IMG/VR virus record: IMGVR_UViG_3300048586_000080 | Span: 1 to 38,401 of that record | Length of the DNA stretch: 38,401 bases | Reading direction: 5' to 3' (one strand) | DNA from: a virus | Shown: positions 20,661 through 28,259 of the stretch, in pieces | Layout of the letters: every line of letters starts with the position of its first letter | How positions within the stretch are numbered: the stretch's first letter is position 1 | Program-made: the position numbers and the translations under genes | The notes under the pieces: model-generated | Database searches by the model: none | Told to the model about the DNA's origin: nothing | What the model saw: only the letters and a program-made list of their open reading frames with translations

Positions 20661-20911
20661 GACGCCACCGCCAGCTCGGCGCGGCGACGGGCGACCTCGA
20701 CGTCGGCTGCGTTGTAGCGGTGCCACACACCGAAGTGACCGGACTGGAACCGGACGTAGACCGTGGTCGGGTCCGCCTGGTAGGTCTCGTGCCTCACGAC
20801 GAGCCGTACGCCGTCGACCGGTGGGTTGGTCAGGTAGGCGCAGGTCAAGCCGTCGCAGTCGACCTTGTCGAACATGAGGCGGAGTGCGTCGGCGAACGCT
20901 CGGAGGTTCAC
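20657..20911 (-). CDS. Small early protein
   Basis: An 84-residue protein starting at a GTG that overlaps the previous stop (GTGA). Segments NLRAFADALRLMFDKVDCDG, VRLVVRHETYQADPTTVYVR and HRYNAADVEVARRRAEL suggest a mixed alpha/beta fold. Two Cys lie at DCDGLTC. Function unknown. Confidence 0.6.
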   Translation of the reverse strand: MNLRAFADALRLMFDKVDCDGLTCAYLTNPPVDGVRLVVRHETYQADPTTVYVRFQSGHFGVWHRYNAADVEVARRRAELAVAS

Positions 20912-21099
20912 GACTTCACCGCCTCGGCGAGCCAGAGCCGGATGGTCTCCCGGTTGACGGTGAACCCGACCACCGCTGAGAGGTCGTCGGCGATCTGCTT
21001 GAAGGTGGCCCCGTTGTCTCGGCGTTCAGTGGCCCAGTCGAGGACGTCGCGTCCGAGGGCTGCACTCCCGAGCCGTTGCAGTGGCGTTCGGTTGCTCAT
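20908..21099 (-). CDS. HTH protein, first gene of the leftward early operon
   Basis: A 63-residue protein. From ALGRDVLDWATERRDNGATF it has an HTH FKQIADDLSAVVGFTVNRET then IRLWL, a two-helix-plus-recognition-helix pattern. The ATG is only eight bases from a candidate -10 box and has no Shine-Dalgarno sequence, so the message is probably leaderless. As the first early gene it may be a Cro-like or early regulatory protein facing the HTH repressor on the other side of the promoter region. Confidence 0.7.
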   Translation of the reverse strand: MSNRTPLQRLGSAALGRDVLDWATERRDNGATFKQIADDLSAVVGFTVNRETIRLWLAEAVKS

Positions 21100-21107
21100 G
21101 GGGGTGC

Positions 21108-21136
21108 AACTTAATTGACCGAGACGCAATGTGCAA
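21108..21136 (-). promoter_or_regulatory. Leftward early promoter
   Basis: On the minus strand TTGCAC (21131-21136) and TAAGTT (21108-21113) are separated by exactly 17 bases. Transcription would start about at 21100-21102, giving a leaderless mRNA for the HTH gene at 21099. The -35 box lies within the near-palindrome GTGCAAGCAC (21131-21140), a likely repressor site. Confidence 0.55.
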
Positions 21137-21187
21137 GCACTTTGTTTCCCGACAGTTCTTCGGTGCCTCCTTGCAAATCTCTTGCAG
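21131..21187. promoter_or_regulatory. Candidate operator cluster: three TTGCA/TGCAA elements
   Basis: TGCAA at 21132-21136 (inside GTGCAAGCAC), TTGCAA at 21171-21176 and TTGCAG at 21182-21187. The elements overlap the -35 boxes of both divergent promoters or lie in their spacers, as expected for operators controlling a lysis-lysogeny switch. The binding protein would be the HTH protein at 21222-21479, its leftward partner, or both. Confidence 0.4.
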
Positions 21188-21198
21188 GTCTGTACCTT
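21171..21198 (+). promoter_or_regulatory. Rightward promoter for repressor and integrase
   Basis: TTGCAA (21171-21176), a 16-base spacer and TACCTT (21193-21198). The expected start at about 21205 leaves a short leader with AGGAGG (21209-21214) before the ATG at 21222. Confidence 0.5.
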
Positions 21199-21221
21199 GG
21201 GGATCACCAGGAGGTTTCACC

Positions 21222-21479
21222 ATGAACCGCACACAAGAGATCGGCGTCGTCGTCAACACCGTTGCCGCGATGCTCGGACACACACAGCGCGACGTCGCAC
21301 GCATCGTCGGGTCCGACCCCGCCACCATCAGCCGCCGCACGAAGCGCGGCGTCGGCTCGTGGTCAGCCGAAGACTTGGAGAAGCTGGCCGACGAGTGGGA
21401 GGTGCCCGTGTCGACCTTCTACCGCCAGCCCGACGACCTGCGCGAGGCAGTTATCGCTCGGTATCTCCAGGCTGCCTAG
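21222..21479 (+). CDS. HTH repressor-like protein (Cro/CI family)
   Basis: An 85-residue protein with AGGAGG and ATG. It is a single HTH domain: EIGVVVNTVAAMLGHTQRDV, with the two DNA-reading helices in QRDVARIVGSDPATISRRTK, then SAEDLEKLADEWEVPVSTFY. There is no separate oligomerisation or cleavage domain, so it resembles small phage repressors or Cro proteins. It is co-directional with the integrase and divergent from the early operon, which suggests it is the immunity repressor of the switch. The Arg/Thr-rich recognition region is typical. Confidence 0.75.
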   Translation: MNRTQEIGVVVNTVAAMLGHTQRDVARIVGSDPATISRRTKRGVGSWSAEDLEKLADEWEVPVSTFYRQPDDLREAVIARYLQAA

Positions 21480-21505
21480 TCCACCCGACCTAGGCCCCCC
21501 GACCC

Positions 21506-22411
21506 ATGGACACAAGTGTCAGCCCGAACAATGCTCACCCCACCCCCCACGGACATCAGGGAGTGGACGTGGTCACCCGCTACATCGAGTCGTTCATCGT
21601 TGCCCGCAGCTACAGCCCCGCCAGCGCCAAGCAACGCCGGCACCTCCTCGGCCAGTTCGCCGACCTCACCGGACACCCCACCCCCGAACAACTCGACACC
21701 GCGCTGGTCTACGACTGGTGGGCCGCAATCGCCCACCTCGCCGACAGCAGCCGCCGCGCCCACCTCTCAGCCGTCCGCCAGTTCATCCGCCACCTGATCG
21801 CACTCCAGGTCATCGACCACGACCCCACCGTCACGATCACCCCGCCGCGCATCCAGTACGACCCGCCCGTCACGATCACCCCAGCCGAAGCCGTCCGCTT
21901 CCTCGCGTGCATCCGGCATCCACGCGACCGGGTCGCAGCGGCGATCATGCTCGGCTGCGGGTTACGCGGCGGCGACGTCGCACGCTTGGACACGGCCAGC
22001 ATCAACCTCACGGAACGGATCGCCCGCGTCCCCGGCAAGGGCGGCAAGGTGCGCCTGGTGCCGATCCCCGAGATCGTCGCCGACCTCCTCCACCAGCACC
22101 TCGCAGGCTTGGACGACGGGCCGTTGATCCGCACAGAGTGCGGCCACCGGCTGTCAGCCGAGCAGCTCCGCTACCGACTCACCCGCGAGCTCTACCGGGC
22201 CGGCATCAAACGCGAACCGCTCGACCGACGGTCCTCGCATGTGTTGCGTCGGACGTGCGCGACGACGCTGCTCGAGACCGGAGCGACGATGGTCGACGTC
22301 ATGGCGATCCTTGGTCACGCCGAACTGTCATCCACTCAGCGGTACATGGCGCTACCGGATGCGAAGCGGCTGCTGACAGTGATCGAGTCCGGTCCCTTGT
22401 CCGCAGCATGA
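21506..22411 (+). CDS. int: Tyrosine integrase (XerC/D-like)
   Basis: A 301-residue site-specific recombinase for integration and excision. An N-terminal core-binding helical domain (residues 25-105) precedes the catalytic domain. All six catalytic positions can be seen: R154 in GCGLRGGDVARL, the GKGGKVR Lys (178 or 181), H245 and R248 in SHVLRRTCATTL, H271 in ILGHAELSS and the nucleophile Y280 in TQRYMALP. There is no large arm-binding domain, so it is XerC/D-sized. The ATG at 21506 has no good ribosome site; a GTG at 21569 with AGGGAG upstream is an alternative start. attP is probably close by but was not identified. Confidence 0.9.
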   Translation: MDTSVSPNNAHPTPHGHQGVDVVTRYIESFIVARSYSPASAKQRRHLLGQFADLTGHPTPEQLDTALVYDWWAAIAHLADSSRRAHLSAVRQFIRHLIALQVIDHDPTVTITPPRIQYDPPVTITPAEAVRFLACIRHPRDRVAAAIMLGCGLRGGDVARLDTASINLTERIARVPGKGGKVRLVPIPEIVADLLHQHLAGLDDGPLIRTECGHRLSAEQLRYRLTRELYRAGIKREPLDRRSSHVLRRTCATTLLETGATMVDVMAILGHAELSSTQRYMALPDAKRLLTVIESGPLSAA

Positions 22412-22426
22412 CGCGCGTCGTACCCT
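22397..22426 (+). promoter_or_regulatory. Possible promoter of the MmpS-like gene
   Basis: TTGTCC (22397-22402), an 18-base spacer and TACCCT (22421-22426), overlapping the end of the integrase gene. If used, the MmpS-like gene could be expressed in lysogens independently of the integrase. Confidence 0.3.
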
Positions 22427-22452
22427 CCTGACCGTACAGAGGGAGTGGGACA

Positions 22453-22848
22453 GTGAGCGACGACGAGAAGGCCAACAGGGTCGCGCGCAATGCGATCATC
22501 GGCGTGGTGGTGATCGTCGCTGCCGTGTGGGGGGTCGACCAGTTGAGGTCGTCGAGCCAGGACGTGCCCACACCCATGCCACCGTCGCAGGTGGAAGTGT
22601 GCTGGTCGGGGACGGCGCGCATGGTGGACATCACCGTGAACGTCGATGGGACAACAGAGCAGGCGTCGAAGAGGGACAACGACCAGTGTGTGGCGAAGAC
22701 GGTGCGGTCAGCTGTCGTCCTGTCGGCGCAGAACAGCACCGACACGGGGACCGTCGAGTGTGAGATCCGCACATCGGGCGGGACGGTGCTCGATTCGGCG
22801 TCGTCGACTGGCGGGTACGTGATCGCCATGTGTTCGACGCGGGTCTAG
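22453..22848 (+). CDS. MmpS-like membrane-anchored protein
   Basis: A 131-residue protein from a GTG with GGGAG upstream. Residues about 13-31 (NAIIGVVVIVAAVWGVDQL) form a membrane anchor, leaving an outside domain. That domain has the MmpS-type beta pattern: VEVCWSGTARMVDITVNVDG, then AVVLSAQNSTDTGTVECEIR and GGTVLDSASSTGGYVIAMC, with the S-A-Q-N ... G-x-V-x-C-x-I ... S-x-G-x-Y-x-x-x-x-C arrangement. MmpS proteins are actinobacterial and work with MmpL transporters. A copy beside the integrase is probably expressed in lysogens and could alter the host envelope or block superinfection. Confidence 0.7.
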   Translation: MSDDEKANRVARNAIIGVVVIVAAVWGVDQLRSSSQDVPTPMPPSQVEVCWSGTARMVDITVNVDGTTEQASKRDNDQCVAKTVRSAVVLSAQNSTDTGTVECEIRTSGGTVLDSASSTGGYVIAMCSTRV

Positions 22849-22858
22849 ACGCGGCGAA

Positions 22859-22890
22859 GGCCCCGCATCCCAGTGAAGGGACGCGGGGCC
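22859..22890. terminator. Strong convergent terminator
   Basis: GGCCCCGC (22859-22866) pairs with GCGGGGCC (22883-22890), extended by TCCC/GGGA beyond one mismatch, closing an AGTGAA loop. It lies between the stop codons of the rightward MmpS-like gene and the leftward fibre gene and probably terminates both. Confidence 0.75.
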
Positions 22891-22910
22891 ACACAACCAC
22901 TCAGCTCAGG

Positions 22911-25034
22911 TCACCGCACCAACACGATCGGAGCGGTCTGGTTCGGACCCAACCTCGTCGCCGTGTTCGCCGCACTGTTCAACGTGAACCCCGACATGTC
23001 AGCGGCCGGCGTCGCTCCCGGCTGCGCGACCACACCTGACCACAACGTCACCGACGCACCCAACCCACCGAACGGTGCGTCGACTGGCCGACCCACCCTG
23101 AACGTCACCGTTCCAGAGTTGCCCACCGGGTTGTGCATCCCGATGAAGTAGCCGTTGTCCGGCAGGCGGACCCCTGCACCGACGTTGTGACCGATGATGC
23201 CGACCGTCGTGCCGACCGTCACCGACTCGGACCACGCCAGCTCACCGGGCAGCCCGTTCGCCGCCTGTTCGTAACACACCACGTTCACGGCTTGACCAGC
23301 GGTGAGGCTCGTCGCCGTGATCTCGAACATCAGCCGGGAGAGATCAGCGGTCGTCACCCTGTCGCCGTACGCCAGATAGGCGTAACCGGCGAGGGCAGCG
23401 ACCGTCGCCGTCGTTGTGAGGTCCATCCTGGCGGCGGGTGTCCCGTAGTTCGCTTGCAACGAGTAGTCGGCGGCCGTGGCGAGCACCGCCGGCCGACGCG
23501 GTGACGCCGCCACCTTCGCAGCGTCGAGCACCACCGTGCCGGTGAGACCGTTCACCGAGTCGACAGCACCACCGCCACCGCCTGTGTAGACGGCGTCGAG
23601 GTCGATCGTCGTCGCAGCATCGGAGTCGACGGTCGTGATCGAGCCGCGCAGGTTGCGGTACAGGAACGTGTCGCAGTCCTCATCGGCGACGATCGTCGTG
23701 GACGGCGAGAAGCCATGCACACCGTCGACGGTGACGACGGCGCAGTCCTCGAACTGCATCGCTGTCGTCGCTGTTGCGAAGTAGCCGACGGCCGTGTCGC
23801 GCACCAGAACCGTGTCGACCCCGTTCACCAGCAGCGGCGCCGCCAGGGCGTACGGAACCGTCGATGTGGACGGTGACGCGATGTTGCAGTTCTCGATCGT
23901 CACCAACCTGTGACGGTCCGAGTTGATGGTGTTCTCCACCCGGATCGCCGACGCGGTCGCCTCGTCGAACTGGCAGTTCTTGAACGACAGGGCGCGCGAC
24001 TGGGTGGGCGCCCACGCACCCGACACCATCTGCGGTTCACGCACCCACACCCACGCGATCGGCTGACGCTTGAACGCCTGCGCCGTCCCGCGGAAATGGG
24101 CGCCGTGAATGACGTCATGGAACCGGCAGTCCTCGACGGTCAGGCCGTTGCTCGAACTCGACAGGACCACCGGCACGTCGGCGCCGCCGTGCCACGATGC
24201 GATCTGCCCGCCGCACGCGATGAAGTTCGTGGACCGCAGCACGAGGTTTGATGCGTGAGAGCGGAGAACTGCGCCGTTGATGGAACCCGAGCTCCCACCA
24301 GCGACGAGGCCGATGAACGTGCAGCCGTGCAGCGTCGCGGTGCGGCACTCCGTCAGGTACACGGCGTTGCGGCAGTCGGGCAGCGTCGACTGTGAGCCGA
24401 AGAACACGACGTTCTCGATCATCAACGTGTCGAGCCCGCTGATCTGGAGGCACACGTTGTTGACGCCGCCGCGGCAGAAAAACGCCGAGCGTGACCCGTA
24501 GCCGCGGATCGTCACCGAGTTTGCTGCGCCGGAGAAGTTGACGACTGCTGTAGCGGTGTCGAGGAGGAAGAGGCCGTCCACGATCAGTTCGCCGCCGCCC
24601 TGGGCGGCGAGCGCGTCGAGTGCGTCCTTGAGTCCGGCGGACGCCGAGTCGGTGCCGCCCTCCGGTGCGTAGTCAGACAGGAACAACGGTGCCGACGTGC
24701 GGGGTACCGAGTTGTCCGCGACCTCTGCGGCCGCTGCGATTCCAGCGGCAGCCTGTGCGAGAGCGAAGTTGATACCGAACCCGTACTGCAACAGCGCCGT
24801 CTCGATCTCCTCGGCGGTGAACGTCGCCTCGGGGAACACCACCTGCAATGCCGTCTGGATTGACGCTGCGTCGACCGGGATGTCAGCGGCGTCTAGCTCG
24901 ACGACACCTGTCTCACCGTTCACCGAAGCTACAGCGGATGGTTCGCTGTACACGGTGCGCCACTCGACACCCGCCGTCGTCGACGACTCCCACACTTCCT
25001 CAACCAGCGGCGAAGACTCCCACGTGTCAGTCAC
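22911..25034 (-). CDS. Tail fibre or tailspike with beta-helix
   Basis: A 707-residue protein, start GTG overlapping the previous stop (GTGA) with GGAGG upstream. The head has SVNGETGVVELDAADIP (37-53), a trimeric fibre motif that recurs as SVNGLTGTVVLDAAKV near 493. Between them is a right-handed beta-helix: short repeated strands with stacked Asn, such as VNFSGAANSVTIRGYGSRSA, SGLDTLMIENVVFFG, ASNLVLRSTNFIAC, NGLTVEDCRFHDVIHGAHF. The C-terminal 200 residues are a beta-rich domain (LMFEITATSLTAGQAVNVVC). It likely binds, and perhaps cleaves, a host surface glycan. Confidence 0.8.
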   Translation of the reverse strand: MTDTWESSPLVEEVWESSTTAGVEWRTVYSEPSAVASVNGETGVVELDAADIPVDAASIQTALQVVFPEATFTAEEIETALLQYGFGINFALAQAAAGIAAAAEVADNSVPRTSAPLFLSDYAPEGGTDSASAGLKDALDALAAQGGGELIVDGLFLLDTATAVVNFSGAANSVTIRGYGSRSAFFCRGGVNNVCLQISGLDTLMIENVVFFGSQSTLPDCRNAVYLTECRTATLHGCTFIGLVAGGSSGSINGAVLRSHASNLVLRSTNFIACGGQIASWHGGADVPVVLSSSSNGLTVEDCRFHDVIHGAHFRGTAQAFKRQPIAWVWVREPQMVSGAWAPTQSRALSFKNCQFDEATASAIRVENTINSDRHRLVTIENCNIASPSTSTVPYALAAPLLVNGVDTVLVRDTAVGYFATATTAMQFEDCAVVTVDGVHGFSPSTTIVADEDCDTFLYRNLRGSITTVDSDAATTIDLDAVYTGGGGGAVDSVNGLTGTVVLDAAKVAASPRRPAVLATAADYSLQANYGTPAARMDLTTTATVAALAGYAYLAYGDRVTTADLSRLMFEITATSLTAGQAVNVVCYEQAANGLPGELAWSESVTVGTTVGIIGHNVGAGVRLPDNGYFIGMHNPVGNSGTVTFRVGRPVDAPFGGLGASVTLWSGVVAQPGATPAADMSGFTLNSAANTATRLGPNQTAPIVLVR

Positions 25035-25432
25035 TCCGGTGCCTCCACTGCAACCTGGGGCAACGTCGTCCAACGACGATGCAGGAACTCTTCGAGCTTG
25101 CCGTCGATCTCACACTGTGCAGCGAGGACCTGCTGGTCTCCTGCGGGGACACGCTCACTGTTGGCGCACTGCCACGCGAACACGATCGGGTCGCCGTCGA
25201 AGTCGGTGCCGGTGGTGGTGATGAGCGCGTGCTTCGACGCGTTGTAGCCCTTGCCGTTCGCCGTCGACGCGAGCAGCTTCGACGACTCGTCATCCCCGGC
25301 GCGCAGCTGCACCACCAACGTCGCCTCGTCATAGACGCGGGTACCGGTGGTGCGCGTCCATGAGCGCGCCCAGTAGTCACCGCGACGACCTGTCCGTTCG
25401 GCCTTGTTCGCAGCCTCAGCCGACAGAGCCAT
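25031..25432 (-). CDS. Hypothetical protein between holin and tail fibre
   Basis: A 133-residue protein, ATG overlapping the holin stop (TGATG). It has DYWARSWTRTTGTRVYDEAT, LVVQLRAGDDESSKLLAST, DGDPIVFAWQCANSERVPAG then a helical end LEEFLHRRW. Neither a membrane helix nor an enzyme motif is visible. A fibre assembly chaperone or minor tail protein would fit the position, without sequence proof. Confidence 0.55.
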   Translation of the reverse strand: MALSAEAANKAERTGRRGDYWARSWTRTTGTRVYDEATLVVQLRAGDDESSKLLASTANGKGYNASKHALITTTGTDFDGDPIVFAWQCANSERVPAGDQQVLAAQCEIDGKLEEFLHRRWTTLPQVAVEAPE

Positions 25433-25596
25433 CAGACCGGGGTGACCTTCTGCCGGGTGATGAGCCCGAGCACGGCAGCGGTAGCGGCGAGGATGAGAGA
25501 CAGCTGCTCGGGGGTGACGTCGAGACCGAAGCCGATCGCGACGGCGAGGACCGCCTGGACTGCGGCGAGGATGAGAGCGGGTTCGCGGTTGAACAT
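25432..25596 (-). CDS. Holin candidate (two membrane helices)
   Basis: A 54-residue protein with AAGGAG and ATG. MFNREPALILAAVQAVLAVA then IGFGLDVTPEQLSLILAATA AVLG: two membrane helices at about 8-24 and 31-47, joined by a DVTPEQ turn, ending ITRQKVTPV. Size, topology and position two genes after the endolysin fit a class II holin, which would form membrane lesions to release the endolysin. Confidence 0.75.
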   Translation of the reverse strand: MFNREPALILAAVQAVLAVAIGFGLDVTPEQLSLILAATAAVLGLITRQKVTPV

Positions 25597-25625
25597 GGTG
25601 TTCTCCTTGGTGGTGAAGTAGCTGG

Positions 25626-26630
25626 TCACTGGACGACCTCGAAGTCGGACAGGCGGATCTGGAACTTGCCGAGCGGCCCGCACACGTCGTCTCCGTGGTG
25701 CCAACGCCGGTCCTGGGTGAGCGGGAACCCGCCTGCTCCGACCTTCGCTGGTGTGCCTGTGGCGGCGTTCTTGTCGAGCTGCACCCAGCCGTACTCGTAG
25801 AGCGCCTGGGCGATGATGCGGGCTGCGGTGCCGGGTGAGAACCGTTCGACCGCCGCGCGCCTGAGTCGGAGCCGTTCACCTGCACGGACGGGGTGGCCGA
25901 CGAGCGACCCATCCGAGCCTCGAGCCGGTCCCGTCTTCGCGGGTGCGTAGTTGGGGAGGACTCCGAAGATGGCGTGTTCGATGCGGCCTCGGCGGATCTC
26001 GTCCCACCGGCAGATCATCGGGAACTGCGGCACCCCACCTGCCACCACACCCGCAGGCTGGCCGGGCGCGTTCCACGGGCGACGACAGTCCCACCGCGCC
26101 AAGCCGGGTCCGCCGCCCATGTAGCCGGCGGTCCAGTCGGTCTGGAACCACGACCGCCACCGGCCGTTCGGTCCCAGCGTGATCGCTTCCCAGAGCACCT
26201 GGCGGTCAGGGTCGTAGCCGTACCAGTGGAGGTCCGAGTTGTGCGGGCCGGCGGGGTCGCCCTCGCGGCGGACGATGTTGGGGAGGGGTACGTGTTCGAT
26301 GGGGAACTGGAACCCGGTGCGCCAATCGAAGCGGAGTGGGCGGGCCACGTCGTAGACCGGGGTCGTCGGCGCCGAGCTGTCGATGAGATGGAACGGCATC
26401 CCGTAGCTCGTGCCCTGCCACGGCGCAGCACCCGCAGCAGCAGCGATCGGCACGTCGTAGTCGACCAGCGCCCTGGTGCGCTCGTGGTCGACCGGTCGCT
26501 GGGTGACATCGTCGCGCCAGAAGCAGTCAACGACACCGGCCCACGGCTCGACATGCACGTCGGGCATCTCCGGCACCGGCCACTTCGCCCAGTCCGAGCG
26601 AGCGTCGGCGACAGCGACGGTGACGGGCAT
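25626..26630 (-). CDS. Uncharacterised exported-protein-like gene in the lysis cluster
   Basis: A 334-residue protein, ATG overlapping the endolysin stop (TGATG). It resembles an uncharacterised family of bacterial extracellular proteins by its order of motifs: HNSDLHWYGYDPDRQVLWEA, DCRRPWNAPGQPAGVVAGGV, PMICRWDEIRRGRIEHAIFG, GERLRLRRAAVERFSPGTAA and QALYEYGWVQLDKNAATG. In bacterial relatives an R/W-D-E-x-x-x-G-x-I-x-H-A-I/L block is followed by a Y-G-x-x-x-x-D block. No signal peptide is seen. The function may relate to cell-surface carbohydrate; it is not known. Confidence 0.6.
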   Translation of the reverse strand: MPVTVAVADARSDWAKWPVPEMPDVHVEPWAGVVDCFWRDDVTQRPVDHERTRALVDYDVPIAAAAGAAPWQGTSYGMPFHLIDSSAPTTPVYDVARPLRFDWRTGFQFPIEHVPLPNIVRREGDPAGPHNSDLHWYGYDPDRQVLWEAITLGPNGRWRSWFQTDWTAGYMGGGPGLARWDCRRPWNAPGQPAGVVAGGVPQFPMICRWDEIRRGRIEHAIFGVLPNYAPAKTGPARGSDGSLVGHPVRAGERLRLRRAAVERFSPGTAARIIAQALYEYGWVQLDKNAATGTPAKVGAGGFPLTQDRRWHHGDDVCGPLGKFQIRLSDFEVVQ

Positions 26631-27361
26631 CAGTCGGTGAACCCGGTGTACCAGCGCCACTCTGCGTCCGAGCTCAACGTCAGTTCGACGAGCGGCCGGT
26701 TCGCCTTCTTGTACGCCTCGCGCACCTTGACGAGCTGCTGGGCGGTGATGCCCACGGCCCGGTTGTTGACGAGATGGGCGATGCCCTTGCCGTCACGAAT
26801 CACGATCATGTCGTCGTCCTCCTGGAGGAGCTGTTGGATGGTCTGGAGCTGTTCGGCGGTCGGGCCGGGCGGCGGCTTCGGAGCAGGCGTGTCGGTCGCA
26901 ACCGGACGGCCATCGATCTGAGCTGCGATCCGCCGGGCGTCCGACGGCCAGCCGTTGAACTCGAAATGCATCGGGTCCTTACGGCCTGACCAGTCGCCGC
27001 CGTAGTCGAACCCGTGCGCCTTGAACAGATCAACGACCCACTGCGGCAACCGCTTCGATGACCCCAACGGGAACTGGGTGGCGTCGATGTCGATCGCCAA
27101 ACCCCAACTGTGGTTGGAGGGGCGGCTGCTGCCACGGATCGGACGGTTGTTGTACGACCAGTCATCAGGCGTCTGGCCGGGGTAGTGCAGCAGGTAGCCG
27201 CGCCGTTCCACCTCGTCGATCACGTACTGGACGATCGGTGCGATCAGGTGGTGGACCTGGAACTGGGTGCGGGACCTCGCGGCGCGCGCCCACGCCATGT
27301 CGTCCGACCGGTTGACCGGCCAGCCCTGACCCCAACCACGCAGGTTCGCAGGTGCAGTCAT
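26630..27361 (-). CDS. Endolysin, peptidase M15 (VanY/L-Ala-D-Glu type)
   Basis: A 243-residue lysin. The N-terminal 140 residues are an M15 zinc peptidase: SSRPSNHSWGLAIDIDATQF carries H84 and D91, and DWSGRKDPMHFEF carries H132 and E134. RGYLLHYPGQTPDDW precedes. It cleaves peptidoglycan stem peptides or cross-links. The rest, after a Pro-rich linker (DTPAPKPPPGPT), is a second region: AEQLQTIQQLLQEDDDMIVI, GKGIAHLVNNRAVGITAQQL and SSDAEWRWY, possibly a wall-targeting or tail-derived domain. No signal peptide; release needs the holin. Confidence 0.88.
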   Translation of the reverse strand: MTAPANLRGWGQGWPVNRSDDMAWARAARSRTQFQVHHLIAPIVQYVIDEVERRGYLLHYPGQTPDDWSYNNRPIRGSSRPSNHSWGLAIDIDATQFPLGSSKRLPQWVVDLFKAHGFDYGGDWSGRKDPMHFEFNGWPSDARRIAAQIDGRPVATDTPAPKPPPGPTAEQLQTIQQLLQEDDDMIVIRDGKGIAHLVNNRAVGITAQQLVKVREAYKKANRPLVELTLSSDAEWRWYTGFTD

Positions 27362-27714
27362 TCGGGTCCCTCCAGGTCGTAGCGCACCTGTGCCTGCTCG
27401 TGCGACACAGCGTCGATGCGCCGCTCGATCCGTTCCACCCGGTCATGCAACCGGGGGCTGTCACCGTTCGGCCCCAAGTGGTACTTCGTGTAGTTCCGGT
27501 GTTCCTTCAGGTCGGCCTTCACGTCGTTCACCTCAGCGCGGGTCACCTCGAGCAACGCGGCGATCGGCCGGTTGCCGTCCTCCACCGCTCTCGCAACCCA
27601 CCGCTGCCCAGCCCCGGTGACCTTCTCCAACAGGGTCATCACAGCGATCACCAGCGCGACGACAGCGCCCAACGCTGCGACGATCTCCAACGGCCCCATC
27701 GCCGCAGCGATCAC
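27358..27714 (-). CDS. Membrane protein with coiled coil (second holin-like gene)
   Basis: A 118-residue protein, GTG overlapping the previous stop (GTGA). One strong membrane helix (EIVAALGAVVALVIAVMTLL, about residues 9-29), then a charged coiled coil (LEVTRAEVNDVKADLKEHRN; RVERIERRIDAVSHEQAQVR). The layout resembles holin-associated or antiholin proteins, in reversed order to XhlA. Its stop overlaps the endolysin start (ATGA), so it is coupled to the lysin. Confidence 0.65.
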   Translation of the reverse strand: MIAAAMGPLEIVAALGAVVALVIAVMTLLEKVTGAGQRWVARAVEDGNRPIAALLEVTRAEVNDVKADLKEHRNYTKYHLGPNGDSPRLHDRVERIERRIDAVSHEQAQVRYDLEGPE

Positions 27715-28250
27715 GGCTGAGCGACCATGCGGACCGCCAACCGGCCCGTCACGTTCAACGCGCCACCCGAGTTCTGAGCACACATCAGGCGGACGACATC
27801 CCCGGCGTTCAACCGGTACTCAGCCGCCACCGGCAGGGTCGTCGCCGCGCCATCCGTGTTCGTGATGACACGCATCCCGCCCGGCTGCTGCGACCCGTTG
27901 ATCTCGATCGTCCACTGCCGGCGACCCGTCGAGTTCGCCGACCAGTTCACCCAACCGATCAGCGAATACCAGCCACCCAAACCGGCGGGGATCACGATGT
28001 CAGCGTGGTTCGGCGCGAACGGAGTGTGATACCCGTCGGTGTCACGCGAGTCGGCGTCGGAGAACGACAGAGCCGTGGCGGTGTCGTTCGCGTGCGACAC
28101 GGCAGGGGAGACCCGCGACACGACACAACCCGGCGGACGGGCCAGCATCTCGAAGTTGTCGCGGTACGTCGCGAACATGCTCGACGGGACCGGGTCGCCC
28201 GTGCCGATGATCGCGACGCTGTCCGGGTCGACGTACGGGGTGGTCGGCAT
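27711..28250 (-). CDS. Tail fibre protein with C1q-like head
   Basis: A 179-residue protein with AGGAGG and ATG. The C-terminal 100 residues form a C1q/TNF-like jelly roll: IPAGLGGWYSLIGWVNWSAN, RRQWTIEINGSQQPGGM, LPVAAEYRLNAGDVVRLMCA then QNSGGALNVTGRL. The N-terminus is a short adaptor (TTPYVDPDSVAIIGTGDPVP). A trimeric host-binding tip or head-fibre role is likely. Confidence 0.75.
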   Translation of the reverse strand: MPTTPYVDPDSVAIIGTGDPVPSSMFATYRDNFEMLARPPGCVVSRVSPAVSHANDTATALSFSDADSRDTDGYHTPFAPNHADIVIPAGLGGWYSLIGWVNWSANSTGRRQWTIEINGSQQPGGMRVITNTDGAATTLPVAAEYRLNAGDVVRLMCAQNSGGALNVTGRLAVRMVAQP

Positions 28251-28259
28251 CAAGTCCTC

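Noticed and set aside
21262-22431. A 389-codon plus-strand frame overlapping repressor and integrase
   Set aside because: Pro/Arg/His-rich composition and no start signal; the integrase frame contains all catalytic residues.
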